A stretch of DNA of 64,000 bases from Rufibacter tibetensis (lineage in GTDB: Bacteria; Bacteroidota; Bacteroidia; Cytophagales; Hymenobacteraceae). Shown here in pieces: positions 8,696 through 18,187 of the stretch. The stretch lies in contig NZ_CP012643.1 in the NCBI RefSeq assembly GCF_001310085.1, positions 4,098,001 to 4,162,000 of the forward strand, read 5' to 3'. Position 1 is the first letter of the stretch. Every line of letters starts with the position of its first letter. The position numbers and the translations under genes were made by a program. The notes beneath the pieces were generated by a model. The model was not told the origin of the DNA and ran no database searches. It worked only from the letters and a program-made list of their open reading frames with translations.

Positions 8696-9958
8696 TTAGG
8701 CTACTGGTTCAAGATAACTGTTCGTCTTTTGACCTTTAGGTGCGAATAGCAAAAGAGAGGTAATGAATGAAAAAAGCAGGGTGCCGTCTCGTCTTTGAAG
8801 CAAGGATTCTGTCAGGCAGCAAAGGGCAAACACCGCCAGAAAGGAAAGAAGAATAAAGTTCTTCTGGTTATAGGCTTCTTTGAACAGAAAGTAAAAGATG
8901 AATAATAACGCCATAAGGCCTGCTAACCCAAGGGATACTCCCGCCATCAGGTACTGGTTATGGGCATCAAACCTGGAAGTAACTCCCTCCATGAAGTATT
9001 TTTCTCGATAGCTTACTACCAATGCTTCTTCGGAATCTCCCGGGGCAACACCAATTACCGGAGATTCCTTGATGAGTTCAATTGCAGAAAGCCACATCAT
9101 TTTTCGTTGCAATACCCCCGCCCCTTGGGTGAATTTGGTTTTTAAATAAGGTACATTCTGGAAAATAAACCAACTAACTCCTGCGGTGACTGCAACTACA
9201 GATAAAAGGAGTAGGTATTTACGCGCCTTCCATGTTAAGTATACCGCAATTATCGCCAATACCAGAATAGTAGCCACTAAGGCAGTTCTTGAAGATAAAA
9301 GCGATAAAAAGGTAATATAAAATAACCAGAAGAATAGGTGAGCCAGGTAGGTGATTTTCTTCTCAGTGACTTTAGCGGTATACAGAAAATAGGTATGTAT
9401 AAGTAAACAGACACTTATATACAAACTAAAATAGGGAGCATGGAATGAGATGTTTTGGGGGATAAAATAAGAGAAAAAGGTCCAGTCAAGTGTGCTGAAT
9501 GAATGGAATTGCTCCGGTATCTTCTTCACGTATTCTAAAGCTGTAATGGTAGTAGCGTAGATAGATAAAAAAAAGCAACTGAGGCTAAAAAGCAGTAACG
9601 CATTTTGAACCTGTTTTACAGAAAGTCGCCTGTAAATAATCAATGGAAATAGCAAAAGGGTGCTCTGCAAAAGAATAAATCTCAATGATCCGCTTAGGTT
9701 TTCTGAATACAGCAGCGAAAACACACAAAGAGAAATATACCCTAGAATAGCTTTGAAGGAATGGGTCTTTAGAATAGAAAAGTCAAGGTTCCTATTCCTG
9801 ATTATTTGTACTAAAAACCACCCCAAAAGAAGAAACAGAATGCCAGTTTTCAGGTTTAGCCGTAGTGGAAGAGCAACAGCGTACAGGTAGATCAGATAAA
9901 TAAAAGCATCTTCCCAGAAGCTTGTCTTCCAATTAGAAATGGTGCTTGAGCTCCTCAT
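8696..9958 (-). CDS. O-antigen ligase/polymerase-like membrane protein (first of two)
   Basis: About 420 residues and almost entirely hydrophobic, with roughly ten to twelve membrane segments. It has the long periplasmic loop region of the Wzy/WaaL family (PVIGVAPGDSEEALVVSYREK, then SRFDAHNQYLMAGVSLGLAGL near residues 305-345); the HNQYL stretch is a typical family motif. Members either polymerise repeat units or ligate glycan to a lipid. The frame can start with TTG at 9973, but the ATG at 9958 is more likely. It overlaps the upstream glycosyltransferase gene by 26 bp. It lies at the 3' end of the surface-polysaccharide cluster; whether it is a polymerase or a ligase cannot be told. Confidence 0.8.
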   Translation of the reverse strand: MRSSSTISNWKTSFWEDAFIYLIYLYAVALPLRLNLKTGILFLLLGWFLVQIIRNRNLDFSILKTHSFKAILGYISLCVFSLLYSENLSGSLRFILLQSTLLLFPLIIYRRLSVKQVQNALLLFSLSCFFLSIYATTITALEYVKKIPEQFHSFSTLDWTFFSYFIPQNISFHAPYFSLYISVCLLIHTYFLYTAKVTEKKITYLAHLFFWLFYITFLSLLSSRTALVATILVLAIIAVYLTWKARKYLLLLSVVAVTAGVSWFIFQNVPYLKTKFTQGAGVLQRKMMWLSAIELIKESPVIGVAPGDSEEALVVSYREKYFMEGVTSRFDAHNQYLMAGVSLGLAGLMALLFIFYFLFKEAYNQKNFILLSFLAVFALCCLTESLLQRRDGTLLFSFITSLLLFAPKGQKTNSYLEPVA

Positions 9959-11051
9959 ATTTTTCCAAAACAAATTGCCGTACCTCTTCCTGGAATCTCT
10001 TCTGGTTAAACCGTTCTACAGATGCTCTGATGACATGTGGATCATAGTTTTCACTAATGCTCTCAAATTGATGAACCGCCTGAATAATAGCTTCCTTTTG
10101 TTGTTTGTAAAAGAATAGCCCAGAGGAAGGTGTAACGGTTTCGAGTACTCCTCCTTTTCCAAAAGCAATGACTGGCGTACCACAGGCCTGAGCCTCTACA
10201 GGAGAAATGCCAAAGTCTTCCTTAGCAGCGAAAACAAACGCCTTGGCTCTTTGCAGGTAATCCTTCAGAACCTCAAAGGGCTGGTACCCCATCAAGGTAA
10301 TGTTTGAATTGGCAATGGCTTTCAGATGTTTGAGTTCCGGGCCTTCACCAATCACTATAAGTATCTTCTCCGGCATTTCATTGAAAGCCTCTACTAGTAA
10401 ATCTATTCGTTTGTAAGGCACTAGTCGGGAAACGGTGAGATAGAAGTCTTCTCTGAGGGTATTAGCAATAGAGAAACTCTCCAGATCAACGGGGGGATAG
10501 ATGACAGTGGACTCTCGGTTATAGTTCTTTTTTATTCTTCGGGAGATGTTTCGGGAATTAGAAATGAAGAAGTCTATTCGTTGAGCAGTGGCAAAATCCC
10601 ACTTCCTGAAGTTGTGCAGCGTCAGCTTTGCGAATACTCCTATGATGCCTTTAGTTAACCCATTTTCATGGAGGTTTTGGTGGTATAGATCCCAGGCATA
10701 CCGGGCAGGAGAATGGCAATAACAGATATGAAGTTGGTGGGCATGGGTGAGCACTCCCTTGGCTACCGCATGACTGCTGGATATAACCAGATCATACCCC
10801 GATACATCAAGCTGTTCAACTGCCAGTGGCATCAGGAACAGGTAATTCCGGTAATGTTTCTTGGCAAAAGGAAGCTGTTGGATGAACGTGGCGGTAACAG
10901 GTTTGTGGTGAATGTGCTTCCGCAGATGATCGGGCATAAAATCAATCACCGCATACAATTCGGCCTCTGGAAATATTTGCAAAAGCTGTTCAACTACCTT
11001 TTCTGACCCAGAGTAATCAACAAACCATTCATGTACTATCGCTACTTTCAC
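9933..11051 (-). CDS. Glycosyltransferase family 4 (GT-B fold), VKVAIVHEWF type
   Basis: A 372-residue GT-B enzyme. The N-terminus VKVAIVHEWFVDYSGSEKVV is typical of this subfamily and is encoded from a GTG at 11051; the frame closes upstream without an ATG. The C-terminal Rossmann half has YLTVSRLVPYKRIDLLVEAF (about residue 207) and EDFGISPVEAQACGTPVIAFGKGG (about 281-304), the conserved retaining-GT4 nucleotide-sugar site including the E-x7-E pattern. It transfers a sugar during cytoplasmic assembly of the cluster's repeat unit. The downstream ligase-like gene begins inside its 3' end. Sugar specificity is not predictable. Confidence 0.88.
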   Translation of the reverse strand: MKVAIVHEWFVDYSGSEKVVEQLLQIFPEAELYAVIDFMPDHLRKHIHHKPVTATFIQQLPFAKKHYRNYLFLMPLAVEQLDVSGYDLVISSSHAVAKGVLTHAHQLHICYCHSPARYAWDLYHQNLHENGLTKGIIGVFAKLTLHNFRKWDFATAQRIDFFISNSRNISRRIKKNYNRESTVIYPPVDLESFSIANTLREDFYLTVSRLVPYKRIDLLVEAFNEMPEKILIVIGEGPELKHLKAIANSNITLMGYQPFEVLKDYLQRAKAFVFAAKEDFGISPVEAQACGTPVIAFGKGGVLETVTPSSGLFFYKQQKEAIIQAVHQFESISENYDPHVIRASVERFNQKRFQEEVRQFVLEKYEELKHHF

Positions 11052-11127
11052 TAAATCTTAATGGATTATTTGTTATAACCTGAATTTAAAGGTGTTATCT
11101 TGAAAGTAGACCTAAATGTAAGCCTGA

Positions 11128-12249
11128 TTAATGGCTGGTCAGTAAATCATTGAACAGTTGAATGTGTTCGTTAGCCGAAGATTTCCAAGAGAACTTTTTA
11201 GACTGTACAATGCCTTTTTTCCTAAGTTCTTGCTGCAGCTTATCATCTTCTAAAACCTTTTCCAATTGGTGCTTGAGTTCCTCCGCATCTAGTGGATTGA
11301 AATATATAGCAGCAGTACCGCATACTTCTGGGAGACTGGCTGCTGTAGAAGCCAACACCGGACATCCGCACGCCATAGCCTCCAACGGGGGTAGTCCGAA
11401 ACCTTCATACAAAGAAGGGAACACGAACAAAGATGCGCATTTATAGAAGAATGGCAAAAGGGCATCGGGTACAAAACCAGTGAATACTATCTGTCTCTCC
11501 AAGTCAGGTTCCTTCTGCAGCAGTTTAGCCAGTTCAGTGTCTGGCGTGATAAACACATCTTTCTTACCAACTATCACCAAACCATATTGTTTCTGCAGCC
11601 CAGTTGAAAGTTGTATATAGGCTTTAAGCAGCGTAAGCAGGTTTTTATGCGGCTTCACATTACCTACATACAGGATGTACCTCTTAGGAAGGTGGAAAAA
11701 CTTGTTTCGAAGCGTTTTCTCTTCGCTTTCTGAAATACCGGCGGAAAACAGGGTATGGTCTACGCCATTGGAGATTTTCTTGACCTTCTCTTTGGGGCAA
11801 TTTGTGTACTTTTCTATTTCCCTTTTAGAGAACTCTGACACTGTCACCACCTTATCTGAAAGTTTTACTGCGGCCTTCAATACCAGCATGGCATAAGTTT
11901 TTTGTTTGTAAGACAAGGTTTGCTTATAAGCCAGGTGGTAAGTGTCATGGATAGTCACCACCCGTTTTTCTGCCTTGATTGGTAGAAGCGGAATGTTGTA
12001 ATGGGGAGACCAGAATACATCACAAGGTGGGATTTTAGTATAAAGTTCTACTTGTTCCTTAATAGAGTAAATGTCTGATGAGCAAATGATAATAGTTGCT
12101 GTTTCTTTCCAATGTGCTTCCTGTGCCTCTTTTTCCCTGCTTAATAAAGTAACCTCAAACTGCCTGGTGAGAAAAGGAATGAGTTGCCTCAGGTAGACGC
12201 CGATGCCGGAAGAGTGAAGCATTCGGGCATCAATGACTAAGTGCGGCAT
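11128..12249 (-). CDS. Glycosyltransferase family 4 (mannosyltransferase-like)
   Basis: A 373-residue GT-B enzyme starting [20 protein letters not shown], an opening typical of family-1 type mannosyl- and related transferases. [19 protein letters not shown] (about residue 190) and [20 protein letters not shown] (about 276-295) are the nucleotide-sugar binding half of GT4 enzymes. The ATG at 12249 overlaps the 3' end of the second ligase/polymerase-like gene by 20 bp, so it belongs to the same transcript. It probably adds one sugar of the repeat unit at the cytoplasmic membrane face. Confidence 0.88.
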   Translation of the reverse strand: MPHLVIDARMLHSSGIGVYLRQLIPFLTRQFEVTLLSREKEAQEAHWKETATIIICSSDIYSIKEQVELYTKIPPCDVFWSPHYNIPLLPIKAEKRVVTIHDTYHLAYKQTLSYKQKTYAMLVLKAAVKLSDKVVTVSEFSKREIEKYTNCPKEKVKKISNGVDHTLFSAGISESEEKTLRNKFFHLPKRYILYVGNVKPHKNLLTLLKAYIQLSTGLQKQYGLVIVGKKDVFITPDTELAKLLQKEPDLERQIVFTGFVPDALLPFFYKCASLFVFPSLYEGFGLPPLEAMACGCPVLASTAASLPEVCGTAAIYFNPLDAEELKHQLEKVLEDDKLQQELRKKGIVQSKKFSWKSSANEHIQLFNDLLTSH

Positions 12250-13540
12250 TATCGTTCTTTTTCAGGATCAGGCGTTGCGCCATTATCAGGCCAAACAAAA
12301 TCCAATATAGGATAAAATTGATTCTCCCAATGAATGCTGAATTAAAAAACGATGCTGCGTAGAAGTACACACTAATGCCAATGAAGGCAAGGCATAAGTA
12401 TCTCAAATGATCGTTTTTTGATTTGAAGTAAGCCTGCAGGACATAATAGAAGCAGAGGAAATAGAAGGTCACATAGAAGAAACCTAATAGTAATCCATTT
12501 TCTAGGAACAATTGAAACCAATACCCATCTGTGATAATGACCGTTTCAGGGTTGCTGCTTGGGCCTTGGGAGCCTATTCCAGAGCCTACCAAATAATGTT
12601 CCTTCAGGTAAGAAATAGAGTTTTCTATCATGCTAAAATGACCCTGGTCTGAGTGGATTGTACTCGCTTCTCTACTCGTGATTCTTTTCACTAGAAAAGA
12701 GTCTTTATAGAGATACCCCAAGAAAAGGATAGAGGATAAAAGAATGATAAAAGCGAATAAGAGTTTAAGGGTATACAGTAAGGTAAAACGCCCATAATTA
12801 AGAATCAGAATAACTCCTCCAGATAAAAAAATGCCTGCCAAAGTAGCCCTGGTAAACGTCATGATATTTGTGGTGAGTACGATTCCTACTATTAGTAAAT
12901 ACAGCCTTTTTTTATGGATGAGGTAATTGGAAAAGTAAAGGCAAAATAGAAGGAGGGTAAAGCTAGAGAAGATGATGGTATTTCCTACAAGTGCAGTTGG
13001 TCTTGTGATTTCCTGGTCATAAAACCGGAAGGCTCCTTCTCCTCTCAGCACCAGAAAAGAAAGGGGTAAATTAGAAGCAAAAAAGAATTGAAACATTGCA
13101 TACAGGCACAACGCTAATCCAAGTCCCAGGAGGACGCGAACACTTTTTTGTACGTGCTTTTCTGATTGTATCAGCAGTGGCACATACAAGATGGGTAAGC
13201 AATACAGAAGGTTATTTCGCAGCCCTAGAATCCTTTCTCTGATTGGATTCTCGTCAATCAACATGATTTTACCCAAGGTAAATAGCAGCAGCAGAAACCA
13301 AAAGGCAGCAAAAAAAAGATATTCTCTGTTTACCTTTATTCTTGAAAAATAACGGAACAGAAGGGTTAGCACAGTATAAGTCAGAAGTAAACCAATTAGA
13401 AGGTCTACTATGATAGTACCAAGGCCTAAAGAGGTAAATGAAAGGAAATTGGTAATGAAGCCACTGAGTAAAAGAACAGTGATTAGGGCAAGTAGCAGCG
13501 TATAGGATATTGAAATCCTTGGGTTAAGGGTTGGCTTCAT
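12230..13540 (-). CDS. O-antigen ligase/polymerase-like membrane protein (second of two)
   Basis: A 436-residue, highly hydrophobic protein with about twelve membrane segments. A loop near residues 290-340 (SMIENSISYLKEHYLVGSG, then a TDGYWFQLFLENGLLLGF segment) matches the Wzy/WaaL family arrangement. It is the second such gene in the cluster; one is likely the repeat-unit polymerase and the other could be a ligase, but sequence alone does not tell which. It overlaps its upstream GT2 neighbour by 4 bp (ATGA) and its downstream GT4 neighbour by 20 bp. Codon composition is notably A/T-rich, as in the rest of the cluster. Confidence 0.78.
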   Translation of the reverse strand: MKPTLNPRISISYTLLLALITVLLLSGFITNFLSFTSLGLGTIIVDLLIGLLLTYTVLTLLFRYFSRIKVNREYLFFAAFWFLLLLFTLGKIMLIDENPIRERILGLRNNLLYCLPILYVPLLIQSEKHVQKSVRVLLGLGLALCLYAMFQFFFASNLPLSFLVLRGEGAFRFYDQEITRPTALVGNTIIFSSFTLLLFCLYFSNYLIHKKRLYLLIVGIVLTTNIMTFTRATLAGIFLSGGVILILNYGRFTLLYTLKLLFAFIILLSSILFLGYLYKDSFLVKRITSREASTIHSDQGHFSMIENSISYLKEHYLVGSGIGSQGPSSNPETVIITDGYWFQLFLENGLLLGFFYVTFYFLCFYYVLQAYFKSKNDHLRYLCLAFIGISVYFYAASFFNSAFIGRINFILYWILFGLIMAQRLILKKNDNAALSH

Positions 13541-14580
13541 CTAATTAGGCACATTAGCCTTAACACCCGAAAGGCTCTTTTAAATTGGAATCTGCACAAC
13601 CTAAGCAGGACAGAGCCCAACAAAATGGTGTACAGCTGCAAGGTTCTTTCGGGGTAGAATTTCCTGAAGAAGATGATTTTGCTTCTTATTCCGTGATAAT
13701 CGGCTAAATCGCTTTTCTTCTTTCCTGTGGAACTGGACCCGATGGAGCTTCCTTCTTTGTGGTAAACTTTGCTTTCAGGTACATAGCCCAGGCGAAAACC
13801 TGCTTTCAGCCCCCGTTTGGCCCAGTCTAATTCTTCAAAGTAAAGAAAATATTCCTCGCTCAAGAGCCCTACTAGCTCTAAAAACTTTCTGCTGACAAAT
13901 AAGGAGGCCCCCACCACATAATCCTGACTTGGATGTTCTATTTCGGTGGCCGGTGTGTCTTTCAGGCCTTCTGAAATATGACTGGTGGTAAAGGTAGTGA
14001 GGTTCAACTTCCCGCCTATGGCCTGAATAGTATCTGGTTTGTGGTAATACAAAAGTTTCGATCCCCAGATACCAATGTTCCGGCCCAACGTCAAATCTTC
14101 CTGTGCTTTTTGTACCAATTTGCTTAAGCTGTTGGGGACTACTACGGTGTCATTATTCAACAACCAGACATATTCAGGGGAGAAGTGACGTTGTGCATAA
14201 GCAATACCTATGTTGTTTCCGCCGGCAAATCCTAGGTTCTCTTTTACTTGAATAGTGGTAACCCATGCTTTTTCTTCAGATAGAGAGCCATTTGCCTCTT
14301 CATATATTACTTTTTTTAAAAAAGGGACCTTAATAATTGTTTTAGTCTTTGCTGCCTGTGCTTCAAGCCATAGGGTAAGTTTTTCAAGGGAAGAATCTGT
14401 GGAGTTGTTGTCCACTACCACTAAAGAAAATGCTTTGTACTCCAGCTTGAACAGACTTTCCAGGCACTCTATGGTGTCTTCATACCCATTGTAATTCAAT
14501 AGAATGATACAAACCCAGGGTTGTTTCAAAGTAGGGTCATGCGTCACGCTATTTGGGTCAAGACGACTGAGTGAAGGCAC
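13537..14580 (-). CDS. Glycosyltransferase family 2
   Basis: A 347-residue GT-A enzyme. WVCIILLNYNGYEDTIECLE (about residue 22) opens the catalytic domain; LVVVDNNSTDSSL, KENLGFAGGNNIGI, LLNNDTVV (DxD-like) and YFLYFEELDWAKRG follow in the usual order for rhamnosyl- and galactofuranosyl-transferase-like GT2 proteins. The frame begins with GTG at 14580; a stop lies four codons upstream and no in-frame ATG is available. The stop overlaps the next gene's start by 4 bp. Function: sugar transfer in surface-glycan assembly, donor unknown. Confidence 0.85.
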   Translation of the reverse strand: MPSLSRLDPNSVTHDPTLKQPWVCIILLNYNGYEDTIECLESLFKLEYKAFSLVVVDNNSTDSSLEKLTLWLEAQAAKTKTIIKVPFLKKVIYEEANGSLSEEKAWVTTIQVKENLGFAGGNNIGIAYAQRHFSPEYVWLLNNDTVVVPNSLSKLVQKAQEDLTLGRNIGIWGSKLLYYHKPDTIQAIGGKLNLTTFTTSHISEGLKDTPATEIEHPSQDYVVGASLFVSRKFLELVGLLSEEYFLYFEELDWAKRGLKAGFRLGYVPESKVYHKEGSSIGSSSTGKKKSDLADYHGIRSKIIFFRKFYPERTLQLYTILLGSVLLRLCRFQFKRAFRVLRLMCLIR

Positions 14581-14640
14581 AAGTTTTAGTTAAGGTGATC
14601 AATCAAAGTAGGAGATGGGTTCTGCTATAGATGGGCTGTT

Positions 14641-15510
14641 TTAATTCTGAAATTTACCAAAACTTTTGTTCCAGAAATCTTTTACTCCATAAACCATATA
14701 TAAAAGCTTCTTTCCTTTCTCTTTCTCAAAGAAAATGATTCTCAGCAGATCCTTCCCCATGGCCTGGATTTCCCTTTTAAGGTATTCAGGAAAACGGCCT
14801 TTGTACAATCTTAGTACCTCCAACCGGTTTCTGGTAATGTAATACCTTCTTAAGGGAGAATGATTTGAAGCTGTGATACGGAACCCTAAGATAGAATGTA
14901 AGGTGATGTCCCCAACTCTATGGAACAGGATTGCTTTTGGAACTTGCAAGATGTTATACCCATGTGCTCTTAGTCGCAAACAATATTCATGGTCAACATA
15001 ATCAATGAAAAATTTTGTTTTAAAGGGCCCCACCCGGGTATAAGCCTCTAAGTTCAGCAGGTTTCCTGAAGTCATGACTGTCTCCACTTGCTGAACATAA
15101 TTGCTCAGGGCTACATGCTGGTTGTCCTTGTCCTGCTGGAATGGAGCCATTATTCCTATATTTTCATCGTGGTTGCCCACTAATCCTTCTCTCAACATAG
15201 GCAGCATACTCTCATGAGCTTTGCTGTCCTGGTCCATGGTAAGAAGCCAATGGTAATGATCTTTCAAAGCCATGGTAGCACCTTGGTTCAATGTAGCTGC
15301 AATCCCTACGTTGCCATAATTTTTGATATAATGAACCTTCGGGATTGTGGTCAACTGAGCCACAAGAAATGAGTTTGGGGTCTCAGAATTGTCAATACAA
15401 TAAAGAACCGATATGTAAGGAAGATAAGAAGCAATATTGTCCAGGATATCTTCTTCTGGATTGTACAAGACAACAACCCCAGCGGTGTTCTCAGTTGTAG
15501 AGGTTGTCAT
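14641..15510 (-). CDS. Glycosyltransferase family 2 (rhamnosyltransferase-like)
   Basis: A 289-residue GT2 protein. It reads TAGVVVLYNPEEDILDNIAS at the N-terminus, then YCIDNSETP, YGNVGIAATLNQG, LLTMDQDSK (metal site) and FFIDYVDHEYCLRLR. This order and the VVLYNP and IDYVDHE motifs are those of RfbF/WbbL-type rhamnosyltransferases. ATG at 15510; separated by 122 bp from the flippase gene upstream and by 60 bp from the next GT2, so a separate promoter is possible. Donor assignment (dTDP-rhamnose) is family-based inference; no rml genes are in the window. Confidence 0.82.
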   Translation of the reverse strand: MTTSTTENTAGVVVLYNPEEDILDNIASYLPYISVLYCIDNSETPNSFLVAQLTTIPKVHYIKNYGNVGIAATLNQGATMALKDHYHWLLTMDQDSKAHESMLPMLREGLVGNHDENIGIMAPFQQDKDNQHVALSNYVQQVETVMTSGNLLNLEAYTRVGPFKTKFFIDYVDHEYCLRLRAHGYNILQVPKAILFHRVGDITLHSILGFRITASNHSPLRRYYITRNRLEVLRLYKGRFPEYLKREIQAMGKDLLRIIFFEKEKGKKLLYMVYGVKDFWNKSFGKFQN

Positions 15511-15632
15511 TTTTACTTCAGGTTAAGCAAGAGGTACGGATGTGGTCTGGAAACAAAGAAGTAGAGTTTTGTGATGGGCACTTCTAAGTTACCTTCACTC
15601 GTGTGCTACTAAATTTGTCTGGCAAGGTCACA

Positions 15633-17012
15633 TTAGGTTCCTTTTTTAAATAAGAGGCTGTAAACAGGGTTCTTCTTTTCTAATACCGTAAGCAGACTTA
15701 CCGTAATAAAAACCTCAGTTAGGATAACTGTAATGCCTGTGCCTTGCGCAAGATAGAAATAGCTCAAAACAAAGTTAAGAAGTAAGTTCAGCAATGAGCC
15801 TAGCAGCAGGGTGGTCCGGTATGTTTCTTTATACCCGTAAATAAGCAGAAGCTGGTTTGAGGGAATATTCAGCGCCACAATAAAAGGAACGAAGCTTAAA
15901 AGCCTGATCAGATAATTAATTTCCTGTGTGTAGGTACCAGAAAAGTATTGGGTTAGTTCTTCTGAGAAGAAATTGATCCCCGAACACAGAAACATAATGC
16001 CTAAGGAAAAAGGAAGGTGGACGCGTAATGTAACTTCTATCAACTCCTTTTTGGTTTTAGAAACTAGATTGCACATAGAAGGATAAATGGCTTGAAAATA
16101 CACCCCCAATAATTGGCGCACTGCATTCATCACTTTTTCGGCGACACTGTAATACCCGACTATCTGAACAGGGGCAAATAAACCTAATATTAAAATGTTA
16201 GAGTTAGTATACAGATTAACCGCAAAGTTGGAGACAAAGATGTCTTTCCCTTCTTTTAGATGATGTCTCACTTGGGTAATTGCAACTGGTTTGTATACCA
16301 GCCCATATTTACTTTTAACGAAGTAAAAGCTGGCTATTGCAGCCAGGATTGTACCAACGCCCAGGAAGAAGTTGACATAGATGTAATCTGTTGTCTCTGT
16401 GACGAAAAAGAAAATCAATAATAATGAAACTACTTTTGAAGCAGAGTTAACAAGCGTGATGTACTTCATGTCCTCTAAACCATGGAAAAGCCAGATGGGA
16501 AATAAGGCTTGCCCAATCACCATGGTGAATGAAAAGATATAGAGCAGGGGATTTGTGTCTGTTTCATCAAAAAGAGCAACAAACCCCGATAAAAACAGAA
16601 AGGTGAGTACTAACAGATAGATTTTGGTGGTGAGCACTTCGTTGTAGATAGCGCCAACTACCTTTTTGTTTTCCCTGTTTTGGGAAATCTCTTTCGTAGC
16701 CGTGATATAGAATCCGAAATCTGTGATGATATTCAGGTAGGAGATGATGGCTTGCGCCACAGCAACCCGGCCAAAATTTTCCAGACCTATGACCCGGACC
16801 AGGTAAGGAGAGAGCACCATGGGGATCAGGAAATTCAAAATCTGCAAGGAGCCTAATGAAGCTAAATTCTTCAGGATCCTGCCACTTATCAAGTCATTCC
16901 CGAAGGGTCGCTTTTTATTCAACAAAGCACGTTTTAAATTAATTGATATGGTTTCTGGGCTTTTTTCCAAAAGTAACTGGTAAACTGTCAGAGACTCTAA
17001 AAACAAGCACAA
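15633..17012 (-). CDS. Wzx-type polysaccharide flippase
   Basis: Up to 459 residues with about twelve to fourteen membrane segments. The family start LKNLASLGSLQILNFLIP is followed by YLVRVIGLENFGRVAVAQAI and many hydrophobic helices, as in MOP-superfamily lipid-linked oligosaccharide flippases, which move undecaprenyl-linked repeat units to the periplasmic side. The frame opens with TTG at 17012 and contains several further TTG codons but no ATG before the first helix, so the true start is uncertain and may lie up to about 45 codons further in. It is the first gene of the minus-strand polysaccharide cluster; the Wzz-like gene diverges from it. Confidence 0.85.
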   Translation of the reverse strand: MCLFLESLTVYQLLLEKSPETISINLKRALLNKKRPFGNDLISGRILKNLASLGSLQILNFLIPMVLSPYLVRVIGLENFGRVAVAQAIISYLNIITDFGFYITATKEISQNRENKKVVGAIYNEVLTTKIYLLVLTFLFLSGFVALFDETDTNPLLYIFSFTMVIGQALFPIWLFHGLEDMKYITLVNSASKVVSLLLIFFFVTETTDYIYVNFFLGVGTILAAIASFYFVKSKYGLVYKPVAITQVRHHLKEGKDIFVSNFAVNLYTNSNILILGLFAPVQIVGYYSVAEKVMNAVRQLLGVYFQAIYPSMCNLVSKTKKELIEVTLRVHLPFSLGIMFLCSGINFFSEELTQYFSGTYTQEINYLIRLLSFVPFIVALNIPSNQLLLIYGYKETYRTTLLLGSLLNLLLNFVLSYFYLAQGTGITVILTEVFITVSLLTVLEKKNPVYSLLFKKGT

Positions 17013-17160
17013 AGCTTACATCAATAAAGGCCAGATTACCTTCTGTTCTAATAAATGGTGATTTTTTTCTGCAAATGTAATTTTAAATAAACACAAGCTT
17101 CATTGTCTCTTACCCCAGACAAGTGGCAAAGCTTTTCAGAGACATCTTCTAAAGTTTTTC

Positions 17161-17168
17161 TATTTTTG
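17161..17168 (+). promoter_or_regulatory. -7 promoter element for the Wzz-like gene
   Basis: TATTTTTG matches the Bacteroidota -7 consensus TAnnTTTG exactly and sits 26 bp before the ATG at 17195. No good -33 box is seen at the standard spacing, so the promoter may depend on other factors. Confidence 0.5.
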
Positions 17169-17194
17169 AGAGCTATAGAACAAGGCAGGGCTCC

Positions 17195-18106
17195 ATGGAC
17201 AAACCATCTCTAAGAGAGGATAGAATTACTGATGAAATTGATCTAAGGATAGTTTTCCGGAAATTAGGCTCTTTCTTTAAACGTTTCCTGAATCAATTTA
17301 GAGAGGCCATTTTCCTGCTGCTACGCAGGTGGCCTTTGGTGTTGTTACTGACGTTGGTGGGAGTAGGAATTGGCTTTCTGGTGTACTCCCTGAAAAAGCC
17401 TTATTATCAATCCTCCATTACAGTGGCTCCGTCTGAGATCAGAAATGAATATTTTGAAGACCAGGTAAACCGCCTTTACTCGCTGATCAATGACGCTAAC
17501 TTTGAAGTAGTGGCTTCTGATCTCAAGATCACCCCTGAAGAAGCCTCAAAAATAAAGTCGGTCAAGTACGTCAGTATTGACCATGTAAGGGTAGCCCCTG
17601 ATAGTGTCATGGCTGGCTCTCCGTTCAAGGTAGAAGTTCAGTTGTATGACAACCAGTATTTCGGTCCTTTTCAGGAAGCTTTGGTGGGGTATTTCAATAG
17701 AAACCCCTTTTTCTCCAGAACTACCCAAGCAAAAAAGGAGCAGCTCAGTGCTAGGATAGCCAAACTAAAACAAGACATTGCCTCCATAGACAGTATGAAA
17801 CAGCTGGCGGTGAACCTGAGAGGTCCTGCTAACGGTTTTGTGTACGGAGAGCCCTTAGACCCCACTAATTTATATAAACAAAGCGCGGCGTTATTTGAAA
17901 CTCAGTCCGAATTAGAAGCGGAGTTAAGAAACTTGGAAACGGTACAGGTGGTGGTAGGCTTTGCGCCGCTTCTCCACCAAACGGGTCCCAGATTTAAACT
18001 GCACCTATTTCTAGGAGCTGTAGGAGGGTTCCTTTTAGCCTTCTTTGTGGTAATGAGGATAGAAAGCCGAAAAAACAAAAGCAGGAACAGGTTTGCCGAG
18101 GTGTAA
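17195..18106 (+). CDS. Wzz-like chain-length determinant / polysaccharide co-polymerase
   Basis: A 303-residue protein with the two-membrane-helix layout of Wzz proteins. A basic cytoplasmic N-terminus is followed by a helix at about residues 45-65 (PLVLLLTLVGVGIGFLVY), a periplasmic region with coiled-coil stretches, and a second helix at about 270-290. No kinase domain follows, so it is the short form that sets glycan chain length by working with the Wzy polymerase. It is transcribed away from the flippase, glycosyltransferase and ligase-like genes, with 182 bp between the divergent starts, and ends at a strong terminator shared with the opposing gene. Confidence 0.8.
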   Translation: MDKPSLREDRITDEIDLRIVFRKLGSFFKRFLNQFREAIFLLLRRWPLVLLLTLVGVGIGFLVYSLKKPYYQSSITVAPSEIRNEYFEDQVNRLYSLINDANFEVVASDLKITPEEASKIKSVKYVSIDHVRVAPDSVMAGSPFKVEVQLYDNQYFGPFQEALVGYFNRNPFFSRTTQAKKEQLSARIAKLKQDIASIDSMKQLAVNLRGPANGFVYGEPLDPTNLYKQSAALFETQSELEAELRNLETVQVVVGFAPLLHQTGPRFKLHLFLGAVGGFLLAFFVVMRIESRKNKSRNRFAEV

Positions 18107-18142
18107 AGCTTATCTTTTTGTGAGTTACATTTCCCAAAAAAA

Positions 18143-18170
18143 GAAAAGGCCGGTAACAACCGGCCTTTTC
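18143..18170. terminator. Bidirectional terminator between the Wzz-like gene and the GNAT-nitrilase gene
   Basis: Perfect 12-bp stem (18143-18154 with 18159-18170) closed by a 4-base AACA loop. It is flanked by an A run on the left and a T run on the right, so it can end transcription of both convergent genes. Confidence 0.9.
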
Positions 18171-18187
18171 TTTTATGATCATTTTAC

